64,000 bases of DNA from Lamellibrachia satsuma (GCA_033239005.1 BSQZ01000101.1:1714696-1778695); one strand, 5' to 3'; shown: positions 20,919 to 36,383, counted from the stretch's first letter. The notes: generated by a model not told the origin, from the sequence alone. Made by a program: numbers and translations.

Positions 20919-21617
20919 GTATGTCTACTTACTTATATAAATATATATTGGATACACATGATTTTAGGATAAAAATACATGAACTTACGTGTCAAATATA
21001 TTATAATATGTCAGTTGTAAATGCGCCTTAACATATTTATTACAATAAGGATAACAGGACATTCCAGCTGAGCTTATGATGATAATAATAACACGTATGT
21101 GAAAACAAATTAAGAGAACACGAAGTTGATTTGGAAGGTAATTTCAAAAGTTACTGTAGTAAAGATTTCTAAAAGACCAAAAGACAACTAAGATTAAAAC
21201 ATAACTGGTAACATGTTTTAGATATTACGAAAATATTTAATATACCGTTTCGATAAAATGTTATTGTTAATAATCGATAAAAAAACATCCAAAATGCCTT
21301 TTTTAACTAAATATACGAGTATCGATCAAACATAATTGAAAAAGTTTCATAACTGTTACAAATATAGTTTGCGTAGTGTATCGAAAAAAGTGTATTGTCT
21401 GAAATGGAAAAAGACAGATACAATGCCTTTTTGCTGTGTGTAATTAAAATAATCTTATACATAGTTCTGAAATTCGTAGGTGATGTTACATAATTCCAAT
21501 ATGTCCAAATGGTCAGGTATAATGTTGTATTGTTTAACGAACAAGGAACATATTCGTGGTGGGGTGATATTATGTAGAAATAGTGTTGTACTACAAATCC
21601 TTAATAATATTTTGTAG

Positions 21618-21731
21618 ACGTGAACGAGTGTTCTAGCAACCCATGTCAAAATGGCGGAACGTGCAATGATGGAGTTAACGGCTACACATGCTCCTGTGTT
21701 CCTGGTTACGTTGGCACCGAATGTGGAACAG
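21618..21731 (+). CDS. EGF exon B6
   Basis: Majority B sequence. Intact. Confidence 0.92.
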
Positions 21732-23923
21732 GTATATCTACTTACTTATATAAATATATATTGGAAACACATGATTTTAGAGTAAAAATACATGAACGTA
21801 CGTGCCAACTATATTATAATATGTCAGTTGTAAATGCGGCTTAACATATTTATTACAATAGGGCAATCAGGACATTCCATCTGAGATTATGATGACAATA
21901 ATAACCCTATGTGAACACAAATTAAGAGAACACGCAGTTTATTTGGAAGATACTTTCAAAAGTTAATGTAGTAAAGATCTGAAAAGACCAAAAGACAACT
22001 AAGATTAAAACATAACTGGTAACATGTTTTAGCTATTAAGAAAATATTTAATATGCTGTTTCGATAAAATGTTATTGTTTATAATTGAAAAAAGAAAAAA
22101 AAGAAAAAATGTATGCAATCAACAACACAACACGGATATAGATATATGTAAAGGCCGAATGAATGACGTTTATTGTCGGGATTAAAGGTAACCCCACTTT
22201 CAAAGCAATAAAAAACAAAGAAATGTGGGCTCCACAACCCAACGCCAGGCTGACTACGTCCAATGTGAGCCTCGTGGTCGTCGGTTTCAATAAAGCCCAC
22301 ATTTCAACAAAAAGTACTAGCAGTATTCTTAGAACACAAAAAAGAAACAATGGCATTACTATTGTCATAGAACACCCTTATACCAAATAGCATAATGCCC
22401 TACATGCCCTTACGCAGTCTATGAATAAAACTACTTGCTTAAAAATACACTATCTCTAACTGGAGTAACTACAAAGGTGGGGCCAATTCGCCCCATTATA
22501 CGAGGAGTTCTAAAATCCAAGGTGGAAGGGAAACGAGCTGCGTCCCAGCATTAAAACCCGTGAACACTTCTGGAAAAGCCAAAAATCCCATGTCCACTAT
22601 CGCAAATTAAAAAATGGGAAAGCTTCGAGACATGGAACACCACACTTCCACCAAAGATGTACAATTGCTGTTAACCTGTCAACACACAACAGGGAGAAAG
22701 ATGGGGAGGAGGGTGGGACAAATTTGCAAATCGAATCCACTTGGTATGCTTTCACAAAACGAAGTGGCTAGTCCAAGTTTGAAATCTGTAGCGTCGCACA
22801 GCTGGTGCGCGCTGACTGGTTCAAAATATGGAGGCAGGCAAACTGGGTCACAGAGCGCGTCATCCAGTTCTGCTGGAATTAGCATATAGAATAAATTAGC
22901 AATGAACCAATCATTAATTGTATGTGGTGTTGCTTGCATAAAAACCCATATGCCACCTTGGCTGTGCCAATATCGCATATTCCCATTAATGCTATCAACA
23001 ACGCAAGACAAATATAGTGATATGAAAATGCCAAATGAATGACGTTTATTGTGGGGATTAAGGGTAAGCCCACTTTCAAAGAAATGTAAAACAAAGAAAC
23101 GTGGGCTCCACAACCCAACGCCAGGCTGACTACGCCCAATGCGAGCCTCCTGGACTTCGGGTTCAATAGAGCCCATATTTCAACACAAAGCAGTAGCAGT
23201 ATTCCTAGAACAAATAAAAGAAACAGTGGCACTATTATTGTCATAGAACAACATTAAATCAAATAGCATAATGCACTACATGCGATCACGCTGTCTATGA
23301 ATACAACTACCTGCTTAAAAATACACTAGCTCTAACTGGAATAACTACAAAGGTGGGGCCAATTCGCCACCGGTCACCGACACATTTGACCACCCCACCA
23401 ACCCATGCGAAAACAAATTAAGAGAACACGCAGTTTATTTGGAAGGTAATTTCAAAAGTTACTGTACTAAAAATCTCAAAAGACCAAAAGACAACTAAGA
23501 TTAAAACATAACTGATAACATGTTTTAGCTATTACGAAAATATTTAATATACTGATTCGATAAGATGTTATTGTTTTAATCAAAACAAGAATATACAGTA
23601 TGCCTTTTTAAACTAAATACACGAGTATCGATAAAACATAATTGAAAACGTTTCATAGCTGTTACAAATATATTTTGCATAGTGTTTCGAGATAATTGTA
23701 TTGTCTAAAATGGAAAAAAACAGATAGAATAACTTTTTGCTGTGAGAAATTAAAATAAACTCATACATAGTTCTGAAATTCGTAGGTGATGTTAAATAAT
23801 TCCAACATGTGCAAATGGTCAGGTATAATATTGTAGTGTTAATCGAAAAAGGAACATATGCGTGTTGTAGCGATATTCTGTAGAAACATTTATGTACTAC
23901 ATAGGCTTAATAATATTTTGTAG

Positions 23924-24037
23924 ACGTGAACGAGTGTTCCAGCAACCCATGTCAAAATGGCGGCTCGTGCAATGATGGAGTTAACGGCTACACTTGCGCC
24001 TGTGTTCCTGGTTACGTTGGTACCGAATGTGGAACAG
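23924..24037 (+). CDS. EGF exon A7
   Basis: A-type exon with junction codon GAC instead of the GAT of neighbouring A exons; the protein is unchanged. Intact. Confidence 0.92.
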
Positions 24038-24736
24038 GTATGTCTACTTACTTATATAAATATATATTGGATACACATGATTTTAGGATAAAAATACATG
24101 AACTTACGTGTCAAATATATTATAATATGTCAGTTGTAAATGCGCCTTAACATATTTATTACAATAAGGATAACAGGACATTCCAGCTGAGCTTATGATG
24201 ATAATAATAACACGTATGTGAAAACAAATTAAGAGAACACGAAGTTGATTTGGAAGGTAATTTCAAAAGTTACTGTAGTAAAGATTTCTAAAAGACCAAA
24301 AGACAACTAAGATTAAAACATAACTGGTAACATGTTTTAGATATTACGAAAATATTTAATATACCGTTTCGATAAAATGTTATTGTTAATAATCGATAAA
24401 AAAACATCCAAAATGCCTTTTTTAACTAAATATACGAGTATCGATCAAACATAATTGAAAAAGTTTCATAACTGTTACAAATATAGTTTGCGTAGTGTAT
24501 CGAAAAAAGTGTATTGTCTGAAATGGAAAAAGACAGATACAATGCCTTTTTGCTGTGTGTAATTAAAATAATCTTATACATAGTTCTGAAATTCGTAGGT
24601 GATGTTACATAATTCCAATATGTCCAAATGGTCAGGTATAATGTTGTATTGTTTAACGAACAAGGAACATATTCGTGGTGGGGTGATATTATGTAGAAAT
24701 AGTTTTGTACTACAAATCCTTAATAATATTTTGTAG

Positions 24737-24850
24737 ACGTGAACGAGTGTTCTAGCAACCCATGTCAAAATGGCGGAACGTGCAATGATGGAGTTAACGG
24801 CTATACATGCTCCTGTGTTCCTGGTTACGTTGGCACCGAATGTGGAACAG
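24737..24850 (+). CDS. EGF exon B7
   Basis: B-type exon with TAT for Tyr, like B1, B4 and B17. Intact. Confidence 0.92.
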
Positions 24851-27041
24851 GTATATCTACTTACTTATATAAATATATATTGGAAACACATGATATTAGA
24901 ATAAAAATATATGAACGTACGTGTCAACTATATTATAATATGTCAGTTGTAAATGCGCCTTAACATATTTATTACAATAGGGCTATCAGGACATTCCAGC
25001 TGATATTATAATGACAATAATAACACTATGTGAACACAAATTAAGAGAACACGCAGTTTATTTGGAAGATACTTTCAAAAGTTAATGTAGTAAAGATCTG
25101 AAAAGACCTAAAGACAACTAAGATTAAAACAAAACTGGTAACATGTTTTAGCTATTAAGAAAATATTTAATATGCTGTTTCGATAAAATGTTATTGTTTA
25201 TAATTGAAAAAAGAAAAAAAAGAAAAAATGTATGCAATCAACAACACAACACGGATATAGATATATGTAAAGGCCGAATGAATGACGTTTATTGTCGGGA
25301 TTAAAGGTAACCCCACTTTCAAAGCAATAAAAAACAAAGAAATGTGGGCTCCACAACCCAACGCCAGGCTGACTACGTCCAATGTGAGCCTCGTGGTCGT
25401 CGGTTTCAATAAAGCCCACATTTCAACAAAAAGTACTAGCAGTATTCTTAGAACACAAAAAAGAAACAATGGCATTACTATTGTCATAGAACACCCTTAT
25501 ACCAAATAGCATAATGCCCTACATGCCCTTACGCAGTCTATGAATAAAACTACTTGCTTAAAAATACACTATCTCTAACTGGAGTAACTACAAAGGTGGG
25601 GCCAATTCGCCCCATTATACGAAGAGTTCTAAAATCCAAGGTGGAAGGGAAACGAGCTGCGTCCCAGCATTAAAACCCGTGAACACTTCTGGAAAAGCCA
25701 AAAATCCCATGTCCACTATCGCAAATTAAAAAATGGGAAAGCTTGGAGACATGGAACACCACACTTCCACCAAAGATGTACAATTGCTGTTAACCTGTCA
25801 ACACACAACAGGGAGAAAGATGGGGAGGAGGGTGGGACAAATTTGCAAATCGCATCCACTTGGTATGCTTTCACAAAACGAAGTGGCTAGTCCAAGTTTG
25901 AAATCTGTAGCGTCGCACAGCTGGTGCGCGCTGACTGGTTCAAAATATGGAGGCAGGCAAACTGGGTCACAGAGCGCGTCATCCAGTTCTGCTGGAATTA
26001 GCATATAGAATAAATTAGCAATGAACCAATCATTAATTGTATGTGGTGTTGCTTGCATAAAACCCATATGCCACCTTGGCTGTGCCAATATCGCATATTC
26101 CCATTAATGCTATCAACAACGCAAGACAAATATAGTGATATGAAAATGCCAAATGAATGACGTTTATTGTGGGGATTAAGGGTAAGCCCACTTTCAAAGA
26201 AATGTAAAACAAAGAAACGTGGGCTCCACAACCCAACGCCAGGCTGACTACGCCCAATGCGAGCCTCCTGGACTTCGGGTTCAATAGAGCCCATATTTCA
26301 ACAACAAAGCAGTAGCAGTATTCCTAGAACAAATAAAAGAAACAGTGGCACTATTATTGTCATAGAACAACATTAAATCAAATAGCATAATGCACTACAT
26401 GCGATCACGCTGTCTATGAATACAACTACCTGCTTAAAAATACACTAGCTCTAACTGGAATAACTACAAAGGTGGGGCCAATTCGCCACCGGTCACCGAC
26501 ACATTTGACCACCCCACTAACCCATGCGAAAACAAATTAAGAGAACACGCAGTTTATTTGGAAGGTAATTTCAAAAGTTACTGTACTAAAAATCTCAAAA
26601 GACCAAAAGACAACTAAGATTAAAACATAACTGATAACATGTTTTAGCTATTACGAAAATATTTAATATACTGATTCGATAAGATGTTATTGTTTTAATC
26701 TAAACAAGAACATACAGTATGCCTTTTTAAACTAAATACACGAGTATCGATAAAACATAATTGAAAACGTTTCATAGCTGTTACAAATATATTTTGCATA
26801 GTGTTTCGAGATAATTGTATTGTCTAAAATGGAAAAAAACAGATAGAATAACTTTTGCTGTGAGAAATTAAAATAAACTCATACATAGTTCTGAAATTCG
26901 TAGGTGATGTTACATAATTCCAACATGTGCAAATGGTCAGGTATAATATTGTAGTGTTAATCGAAAAAGGAACACATGCGTGTTGTAGCGATATTCTGTA
27001 GAAACATTTATGTACTACATAGGCTTAATAATATTTTGTAG

Positions 27042-27155
27042 ATGTGAACGAGTGTTCCAGCAACCCATGTCAAAATGGCGGCTCGTGCAATGATGGAGTT
27101 AACGGCTACACTTGCGCCTGTGTTCCTGGTTACGTTGGTACCGAATGTGGAACAG
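27042..27155 (+). CDS. EGF exon A8
   Basis: Majority A sequence (junction codon GAT). The intron just downstream has a one-base deletion (ATATTGATACAC), so no long frame spans this exon, but the exon and both splice sites are intact. Confidence 0.92.
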
Positions 27156-27853
27156 GTATGTCTACTTACTTATATAAATATATATTGATACACATGATTT
27201 TAGGATAAAAATACATGAACTTACGTGTCAAATATATTATAATATGTCAGTTGTAAATGCGCCTTAACATATTTATTACAATAAGGATAACAGGACATTC
27301 CAGCTGAGCTTATGATGATAATAATAACACGTATGTGAAAACAAATTAAGAGAACACGAAGTTGATTTGGAAGGTAATTTCAAAAGTTACTGTAGTAAAG
27401 ATTTCTAAAAGACCAAAAGACAACTAAGATTAAAACATAATTGGTAACATGTTTTAGATATTACGAAAATATTTAATATACCGTTTCGATAAAATGTTAT
27501 TGTTAATAATCGATAAAAAAACATCCAAAATGCCTTTTTTAACTAAATATACGAGTATCGATCAAACATAATTGAAAAAGTTTCATAACTGTTACAAATA
27601 TAGTTTGCGTAGTGTATCGAAAAAAGTGTATTGTCTGAAATGGAAAAAGACAGATACAATGCCTTTTTGCTGTGTGTAATTAAAATAATCTTATACATAG
27701 TTCTGAAATTCGTAGGTGATGTTACATAATTCCAATATGTCCAAATGGTCAGGTATAATGTTGTATTGTTTAACGAACAAGGAACATATTCGTGGTGGGG
27801 TGATATTATGTAGAAATAGTGTTGTACTACAAATCCTTAATAATATTTTGTAG

Positions 27854-27967
27854 ACGTGAACGAGTGTTCTAGCAACCCATGTCAAAATGGCGGAACGTGC
27901 AATGATGGAGTTAACGGCTACACATGCTCCTGTGTTCCTGGTTACGTTGGCACCGAATGTGGAACAG
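27854..27967 (+). CDS. EGF exon B8
   Basis: Majority B sequence. Intact. Confidence 0.92.
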
Positions 27968-30154
27968 GTATATCTACTTACTTATATAAATATATATTGG
28001 AAACACATGATTTTAGAGTAAAAATACATGAACGTACGTGCCAACTATATTATAATATGTCAGTTGTAAATGCGGCTTAACATATTTATTACAATAGGGC
28101 AATCAGGACATTCCATCTGAGATTATGATGACAATAATAACCCTATGTGAACACAAATTAAGAGAACACGCAGTTTATTTGGAAGATACTTTCAAAAGTT
28201 AATGTAGTAAAGATCTGAAAAGACCAAAAGACAACTAAGATTAAAACATAACTGGTAACATGTTTTAGCTATTAAGAAAATATTTAATATGCTGTTTCGA
28301 TAAAATGTTATTGTTTATAATTGAAAAAAGAAAAAAGAAAAAATGTATGCAATCAACAACACAACACGGATATAGATATATGTAAAGGCCGAATGAATGA
28401 CGTTTATTGTCGGGATTAAAGGTAACCCCACTTTCAAAGCAATAAAAAACAAAGAAATGTGGGCTCCACAACCCAACGCCAGGCTGACTACGTCCAATGT
28501 GAGCCTCGTGGTCGTCGGTTTCAATAAAGCCCACATTTCAACAAAAAGTACTAGCAGTATTCTTAGAACACAAAAAGAAACAATGGCATTACTATTGTCA
28601 TAGAACACCCTTATACCAAATAGCATAATGCCCTACATGCCCTTACGCAGTCTATGAATAAAACTACTTGCTTAAAAATACACTATCTCTAACTGGAGTA
28701 ACTACAAAGGTGGGGCCAATTCGCCCCATTATACGAGGAGTTCTAAAATCCAAGGTGGAAGGGAAACGAGCTGCGTCCCAGCATTAAAACCCGTGAACAC
28801 TTCTGGAAAAGCCAAAAATCCCATGTCCACTATCGCAAATTAAAAAATGGGAAAGCTTCGAGACATGGAACACCACACTTCCACCAAAGATGTACAATTG
28901 CTGTTAACCTGTCAACACACACCAGGGAGAAAGATGGGGAGGAGGGTGGGACAAATTTGCAAATCGAATCCACTTGGTATGCTTTCACAAAACGAAGTGG
29001 CTAGTCCAAGTTTGAAATCTGTAGCGTCGCACAGCTGGTGCGCGCTGACTGGTTCAAAATATGGAGGCAGGCAAACTGGGTCACAGAGCGCGTCATCCAG
29101 TTCTGCTGGAATTAGCATATAGAATAAATTAGCAATGAACCAATCATTAATTGTATGTGGTGTTGCTTGCATAAAAACCCATATGCCACCTTGGCTGTGC
29201 CAATATCGCATATTCCCATTAATGCTATCAACAACGCAAGACAAATATAGTGATATGAAAATGCCAAATGAATGACGTTTATTGTGGGGATTAAGGGTAA
29301 GCCCACTTTCAAAGAAATGTAAAACAAAGAAACGTGGGCTCCACAACCCAACGCCAGGCTGACTACGCCCAATGCGAGCCTCCTGGACTTCGGGTTCAAT
29401 AGAGCCCATATTTCAACACAAAGCAGTAGCAGTATTCCTAGAAAAAATAAAAGAAACAGTGGCACTATTATTGTCATAGAACAACATTAAATCAAATAGC
29501 ATAATGCACTACATGCGATCACGCTGTCTATGAATACAACTACCTGCTTAAAAATACACTAGCTCTAACTGGAATAACTACAAAGGTGGGGCCAATTCGC
29601 CACCGGTCACCAACACATTTGACCACCCCACTAACCCATGCGAAACAAATTAAGAGAACACGCAGTTTATTTGGAAGGTAATTTCAAAAGTTACTGTACT
29701 AAAAATCTCAAAAGACCAAAAGACAACTAAGATTAAAACATAACTGATAACATGTTTTAGCTATTACGAAAATATTTAATATACTGATTCGATAAGATGT
29801 TATTGTTTTAATCTAAACAAGAACATACAGTATGCCTTTTTAAACTAAATACACGAGTATCGATAAAACATAATTGAAAACGTTTCATAGCTGTTACAAA
29901 TATATTTTGCATAGTGTTTCGAGATAATTGTATTGTCTAAAATGGAAAAAACAGATAGAATAACTTTTTGCTGTGAGAAATTAAAATAAACTGATACATA
30001 GTTCTGAAATTCGTAGGTGATGTTACATAATTCCAACATGTGCAAATGGTCAGGTATAATATTGTAGTGTTAATCGAAAAAGGAACATATGCGTGTTGTA
30101 GCGATATTCTGTAGAAACATTTATGTACTACATAGGCTTAATAATATTTTGTAG

Positions 30155-30268
30155 ATGTGAACGAGTGTTCCAGCAACCCATGTCAAAATGGCGGCTCGTG
30201 CAATGATGGAGTTAACGGCTACACTTGCGCCTGTGTTCCTGGTTACGTTGGTACCGAATGTGGAACAG
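30155..30268 (+). CDS. EGF exon A9
   Basis: Majority A sequence (junction codon GAT). Intact. Confidence 0.92.
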
Positions 30269-30967
30269 GTATGTCTACTTACTTATATAAATATATATTG
30301 GATACACATGATTTTAGGATAAAAATACATGAACTTACGTGTCAAATATATTATAATATGTCAGTTGTAAATGCGCCTTAACATATTTATTACAATAAGG
30401 ATAACAGGACATTCCAGCTGAGCTTATGATGATAATAATAACACGTATGTGAAAACAAATTAAGAGAACACGAAGTTGATTTGGAAGGTAATTTCAAAAG
30501 TTACTGTAGTAAAGATTTCTAAAAGACCAAAAGACAACTAAGATTAAAACATAACTGGTAACATGTTTTAGATATTACGAAAATATTTAATATACCGTTT
30601 CGATAAAATGTTATTGTTAATAATCGATAAAAAAACATCCAAAATGCCTTTTTTAACTAAATATACGAGTATCGATCAAACATAATTGAAAAAGTTTCAT
30701 AACTGTTACAAATATAGTTTGCGTAGTGTATCGAAAAAAGTGTATTGTCTGAAATGGAAAAAGACAGATACAATGCCTTTTTGCTGTGTGTAATTAAAAT
30801 AATCTTATACATAGTTCTGAAATTCGTAGGTGATGTTACATAATTCCAATATGTCCAAATGGTCAGGTATAATGTTGTATTGTTTAACGAACAAGGAACA
30901 TATTCGTGGTGGGGTGATATTATGTTGAAATAGTGTTGTACTACAAATCCTTAATAATATTTTGTAG

Positions 30968-31081
30968 ACGTGAACGAGTGTTCTAGCAACCCATGTCAAA
31001 ATGGCGGAACGTGCAATGATGGAGTTAACGGCTACACATGCTCCTGTGTTCCTGGTTACGTTGGCACCGAATGTGGAACAG
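30968..31081 (+). CDS. EGF exon B9
   Basis: Majority B sequence. Intact. Confidence 0.92.
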
Positions 31082-33268
31082 GTATATCTACTTACTTATA
31101 TAAATATATATTGGAAACACATGATTTTAGAGTAAAAATACATGAACGTACGTGCCAACTATATTATAATATGTCAGTTGTAAATGCGGCTTAACATATT
31201 TATTACAATAGGGCAATCAGGACATTCCATCTGAGATTATGATGACAATAATAACCCTATGTGAACACAAATTAAGAGAACACGCAGTTTATTTGGAAGA
31301 TACTTTCAAAAGTTAATGTAGTAAAGATCTGAAAAGACCAAAAGACAACTAAGATTAAAACATAACTGGTAACATGTTTTAGCTATTAAGAAAATATTTA
31401 ATATGCTGTTTCGATAAAATGTTATTGTTTATAATTGAAAAAAGAAAAAAAAGAAAAAATGTATGCAATCAACAACACAACACGGATATAGATATATGTA
31501 AAGGCCGAATGAATGACGTTTATTGTCGGGATTAAAGGTAACCCCACTTTCAAAGCAATAAAAACAAAGAAATGTGGGCTCCACAACCCAACGCCAGGCT
31601 GACTACGTCCAATGTGAGCCTCGTGGTCGTCGGTTTCAATAAAGCCCACATTTCAACAAAAGTACTAGCAGTATTCTTAGAACACAAAAAGAAACAATGG
31701 CATTACTATTGTCATAGAACACCCTTATACCAAATAGCATAATGCCCTACATGCCCTTACGCAGTCTATGAATAAAACTACTTGCTTAAAAATACACTAT
31801 CTCTAACTGGAGTAACTACAAAGGTGGGGCCAATTCGCCCCATTATACGAGGAGTTCTAAAATCCAAGGTGGAAGGGAAACGAGCTGCGTCCCAGCATTA
31901 AAACCCGTGAACACTTCTGGAAAAGCCAAAAATCCCATGTCCACTATCGCAAATTAAAAATGGGAAAGCTTCGAGACATGGAACACCACACTTCCACCAA
32001 AGATGTACAATTGCTGTTAACCTGTCAACACACAACAGGGAGAAAGATGGGGAGGAGGGTGGGACAAATTTGCAAATCGAATCCACTTGGTATGCTTTCA
32101 CAAAACGAAGTGGCTAGTCCAAGTTTGAAATCTGTAGCGTCGCACAGCTGGTGCGCGCTGACTGGTTCAAAATATGGAGGCAGGCAAACTGGGTCACAGA
32201 GCGCGTCATCCAGTTCTGCTGGAATTAGCATATAGAATAAATTAGCAATGAACCAATCATTAATTGTATGTGGTGTTGCTTGCATAAACACCCATATGCC
32301 ACCTTGGCTGTGCCAATATCGCATATTCCCATTAATGCTATCAACAACGCAAGACAAATATAGTGATATGAAAATGCCAAATGAATGACGTTTATTGTGG
32401 GGATTAAGGGTAAGCCCACTTTCAAAGAAATGTAAAACAAAGAAACGTGGGCTCCACAACCCAACGCCAGGCTGACTACGCCCAATGCGAGCCTCCTGGA
32501 CTTCGGGTTCAATAGAGCCCATATTTCAACACAAAGCAGTAGCAGTATTCCTAGAAAAAATAAAAGAAACAGTGGCACTATTATTGTCATAGAACAACAT
32601 TAAATCAAAGAGCATAATGCACTACATGCGATCACGCTGTCTATGAATACAACTACCTGCTTAAAAATACACTAGCTCTAACTGGAATAACTACAAAGGT
32701 GGGGCCAATTCGCCACCGGTCACCGACACATTTGACCACCCCACTAACCCATGCGAAACAAATTAAGAGAACACGCAGTTTATTTGGAAGGTAATTTCAA
32801 AAGTTACTGTACTAAAAATCTCAAAAGACCAAAAGACAACTAAGATTAAAACATAACTGATAACATGTTTTAGCTATTACGAAAATATTTAATATACTGA
32901 TTCGATAAGATGTTATTGTTTTAATCTAAACAAGAACATACAGTATGCCTTTTTAAACTAAATACACGAGTATCGATAAAACATAATTGAAAACGTTTCA
33001 TAGCTGTTACAAATATATTTTGCATAGTGTTTCGAGATAATTGTATTGTCTAAAATGGAAAAAAACAGATAGAATAACTTTTTGCTGTGAGAAATTAAAA
33101 TAAACTCATACATAGTTCTGAAATTCGTAGGTGATGTTACATAATTCCAACATGTGCAAATGGTCAGGTATAATATTGTAGTGTTAATCGAAAAAGGAAC
33201 ACATGCGTGTTGTAGCGATATTCTGTAGAAACATTTATGTACTACATAGGCTTAATAATATTTTGTAG

Positions 33269-33382
33269 ATGTGAACGAGTGTTCCAGCAACCCATGTCAA
33301 AATGGCGGCTCGTGCAATGATGGAGTTAACGGCTACACTTGCGCCTGTGTTCCTGGTTACGTTGGTACCGAATGTGGAACAG
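33269..33382 (+). CDS. EGF exon A10
   Basis: Majority A sequence (junction codon GAT). Intact. Confidence 0.92.
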
Positions 33383-34081
33383 GTATGTCTACTTACTTAT
33401 ATAAATATATATTGGATACACATGATTTTAGGATAAAAATACATGAACTTACGTGTCAAATATATTATAATATGTCAGTTGTAAATGCGCCTTAACATAT
33501 TTATTACAATAAGGATAACAGGACATTCCAGCTGAGCTTATGATGATAATAATAACACGTATGTGAAAACAAATTAAGAGAACAGGAAGTTGATTTGGAA
33601 GGTAATTTCAAAAGTTACTGTAGTAAAGATTTCTAAAAGACCAAAAGACAACTAAGATTAAAACATAACTGGTAACATGTTTTAGATATTACGAAAATAT
33701 TTAATATACCGTTTCGATAAAATGTTATTGTTAATAATCGATAAAAAAACATCCAAAATGCCTTTTTTAACTAAATATACGAGTATCGATCAAACATAAT
33801 TGAAAAAGTTTCATAACTGTTACAAATATAGTTTGCGTAGTGTATCGAAAAAAGTGTATTGTCTGAAATGGAAAAAGACAGATACAATGCCTTTTTGCTG
33901 TGTGTAATTAAAATAATCTTATACATAGTTCTGAAATTCGTAGGTGATGTTACATAATTCCAATATGTCCAAATGGTCAGGTATAATGTTGTATTGTTTA
34001 ACGAACAAGGAACATATTCGTGGTGGGGTGATATTATGTAGAAATAGTGTTGTACTACAAATCCTTAATAATATTTTGTAG

Positions 34082-34195
34082 ACGTGAACGAGTGTTCTAG
34101 CAACCCATGTCAAAATGGCGGAACGTGCAATGATGGAGTTAACGGCTACACATGCTCCTGTGTTCCTGGTTACGTTGGCACCGAATGTGGAACAG
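34082..34195 (+). CDS. EGF exon B10
   Basis: Majority B sequence. Intact. Confidence 0.92.
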
Positions 34196-36383
34196 GTATA
34201 TCTACTTACTTATATAAATATATATTGGAAACACATGATTTTAGAGTAAAAATACATGAACGTACGTGCCAACTATATTATAATATGTCAGTTGTAAATG
34301 CGGCTTAACATATTTATTACAATAGGGCAATCAGGACATTCCATCTGAGATTATGATGACAATAATAACCCTATGTGAACACAAATTAAGAGAACACGCA
34401 GTTTATTTGGAAGATACTTTCAAAAGTTAATGTAGTAAAGATCTGAAAAGACCAAAAGACAACTAAGATTAAAACATAACTGGTAACATGTTTTAGCTAT
34501 TAAGAAAATATTTAATATGCTGTTTCGATAAAATGTTATTGTTTATAATTGAAAAAGAAAAAAGAAAAAATGTATGCAATCAACAACACAACACGGATAT
34601 AGATATATGTAAAGGCCGAATGAATGACGTTTATTGTCGGGATTAAAGGTAACCCCACTTTCAAAGCAATAAAAAACAAAGAAATGTGGGCTCCACAACC
34701 CAACGCCAGGCTGACTACGTCCAATGTGAGCCTCGTGGTCGTCGGTTTCAATAAAGCCCACATTTCAACAAAAAGTACGAGCAGTATTCTTAGAACACAA
34801 AAAAGAAACAATGGCATTACTATTGTCATAGAACACCCTTATACCAAATAGCATAATGCCCTACATGCCCTTACGCAGTCTATGAATAAAACTACTTGCT
34901 TAAAAATACACTATCTCTAACTGGAGTAACTACAAAGGTGGGGCCAATTCGCCCCATTATACGAGGAGTTCTAAAATCCAAGGTGGAAGGGAAACGAGCT
35001 GCGTCCCAGCATTAAAACCCGTGAACACTTCTGGAAAAGCCAAAAATCCCATGTCCACTATCGCAAATTAAAAAATGGGAAAGCTTGAGACATGGAACAC
35101 CACACTTCCACCAAAGATGTACAATTGCTGTTAACCTGTCAACACACAACAGGGAGAAAGATGGGGAGGAGGGTGGGACAAATTTGCAAATCGCATCCAC
35201 TTGGTATGCTTTCACAAAACGAAGTGGCTAGTCCAAGTTTGAAATCTGTAGCGTCGCACAGCTGGTGCGCGCTGACTGGTTCAAAATATGGAGGCAGGCA
35301 AACTGGGTCACAGAGCGCGTCATCCAGTTCTGCTGGAATTAGCATATAGAATAAATTAGCAATGAACCAATCATTAATTGTATGTGGTGTTGCTTGCATA
35401 AAAACCCATATGCCACCTTGGCTGTGCCAATATCGCATATTCCCATTAATGCTATCAACAACGCAAGACAAATATAGTGATATGAAAATGCCAAATGAAT
35501 GACGTTTATTGTGGGGATTAAGGGTAAGCCCACTTTCAAAGAAATGTAAAACAAAGAAACGTGGGCTCCACAACCCAACGCCAGGCTGAATACGCCCAAT
35601 GCGAGCCTCCTGGACTTCGGGTTCAATAGAGCCCATATTTCAACACAAAGCAGTAGCAGTATTCCTAGAACAAATAAAAGAAACAGTGGCACTATTATTG
35701 TCATAGAACAACATTAAATCAAATAGCATAATGCACTACATGCGATCACGCTGTCTATGAATACAACTACCTGCTTAAAAATACACTAGCTCTAACTGGA
35801 ATAACTACAAAGGTGGGGCCAATTCGCCACCGGTCACCGACACATTTGACCACCCCACTAACCCATGCGAAAACAAATTAAGAGAACACGCAGTTTATTT
35901 GGAAGGTAATTTCAAAAGTTACTGTACTAAAAATCTCAAAAGACCAAAAGACAACTAAGATTAAAACATAACTGATAACATGTTTTAGCTATTACGAAAA
36001 TATTTAATATACTGATTCGATAAGATGTTATTGTTTTAATCTAAACAAGAACATACAGTATGCCTTTTTAAACTAAATACACGAGTATCGATAAAACATA
36101 ATTGAAAACGTTTCATAGCTGTTACAAATATATTTTGCATAGTGTTTCGAGATAATTGTATTGTCTAAAATGGAAAAAAACAGATAGAATAACTTTTTGC
36201 TGTGAGAAATTAAAATAAACTCATACATAGTTCTGAAATTCGTAGGTGATGTTACATAATTCCAACATGTGCAAATGGTCAGGTATAATATTGTAGTGTT
36301 AATCGAAAAAGGAACACATGCGTGTTGTAGCGATATTCTGTAGAAACATTTATGTACTACATAGGCTTAATAATATTTTGTAG

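Larger units (their letters stand above)
20805..23923 (+). repeat. EGF repeat unit 6
   Basis: Contains exon A6, short intron 20919-21617, exon B6 and long intron 21732-23923, with spacer elements at about 22157-22492 and 23034-23368. The marker variant AGCTTCGAGACATGG near 22621 is shared with units 8 and 9. Confidence 0.9.
23924..27041 (+). repeat. EGF repeat unit 7
   Basis: Contains exon A7, short intron 24038-24736, exon B7 and long intron 24851-27041, with spacer elements at about 25276-25611 and 26151-26486. The B7 downstream intron matches the B1 and B4 type (CTGATATTATAATGAC), an island of that variant inside majority-type units. Confidence 0.9.
27042..30154 (+). repeat. EGF repeat unit 8
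   Basis: Contains exon A8, short intron 27156-27853, exon B8 and long intron 27968-30154, with spacer elements at about 28391-28725 and 29267-29601. It shares AGCTTCGAGACATGG with units 6 and 9, and CCTAGAAAAAATAAAAG with unit 9 only. Confidence 0.9.
30155..33268 (+). repeat. EGF repeat unit 9
   Basis: Contains exon A9, short intron 30269-30967, exon B9 and long intron 31082-33268, with spacer elements at about 31508-31840 and 32380-32714. It resembles unit 8 in several private variants, which suggests one was copied from the other. Confidence 0.9.
33269..36383 (+). repeat. EGF repeat unit 10
   Basis: Contains exon A10, short intron 33383-34081, exon B10 and long intron 34196-36383, with spacer elements at about 34618-34953 and 35494-35828. 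It carries the GGCTGAATACGCC variant of unit 5 and a one-base deletion (AAGCTTGAGACATGG) shared with unit 13. Confidence 0.9.
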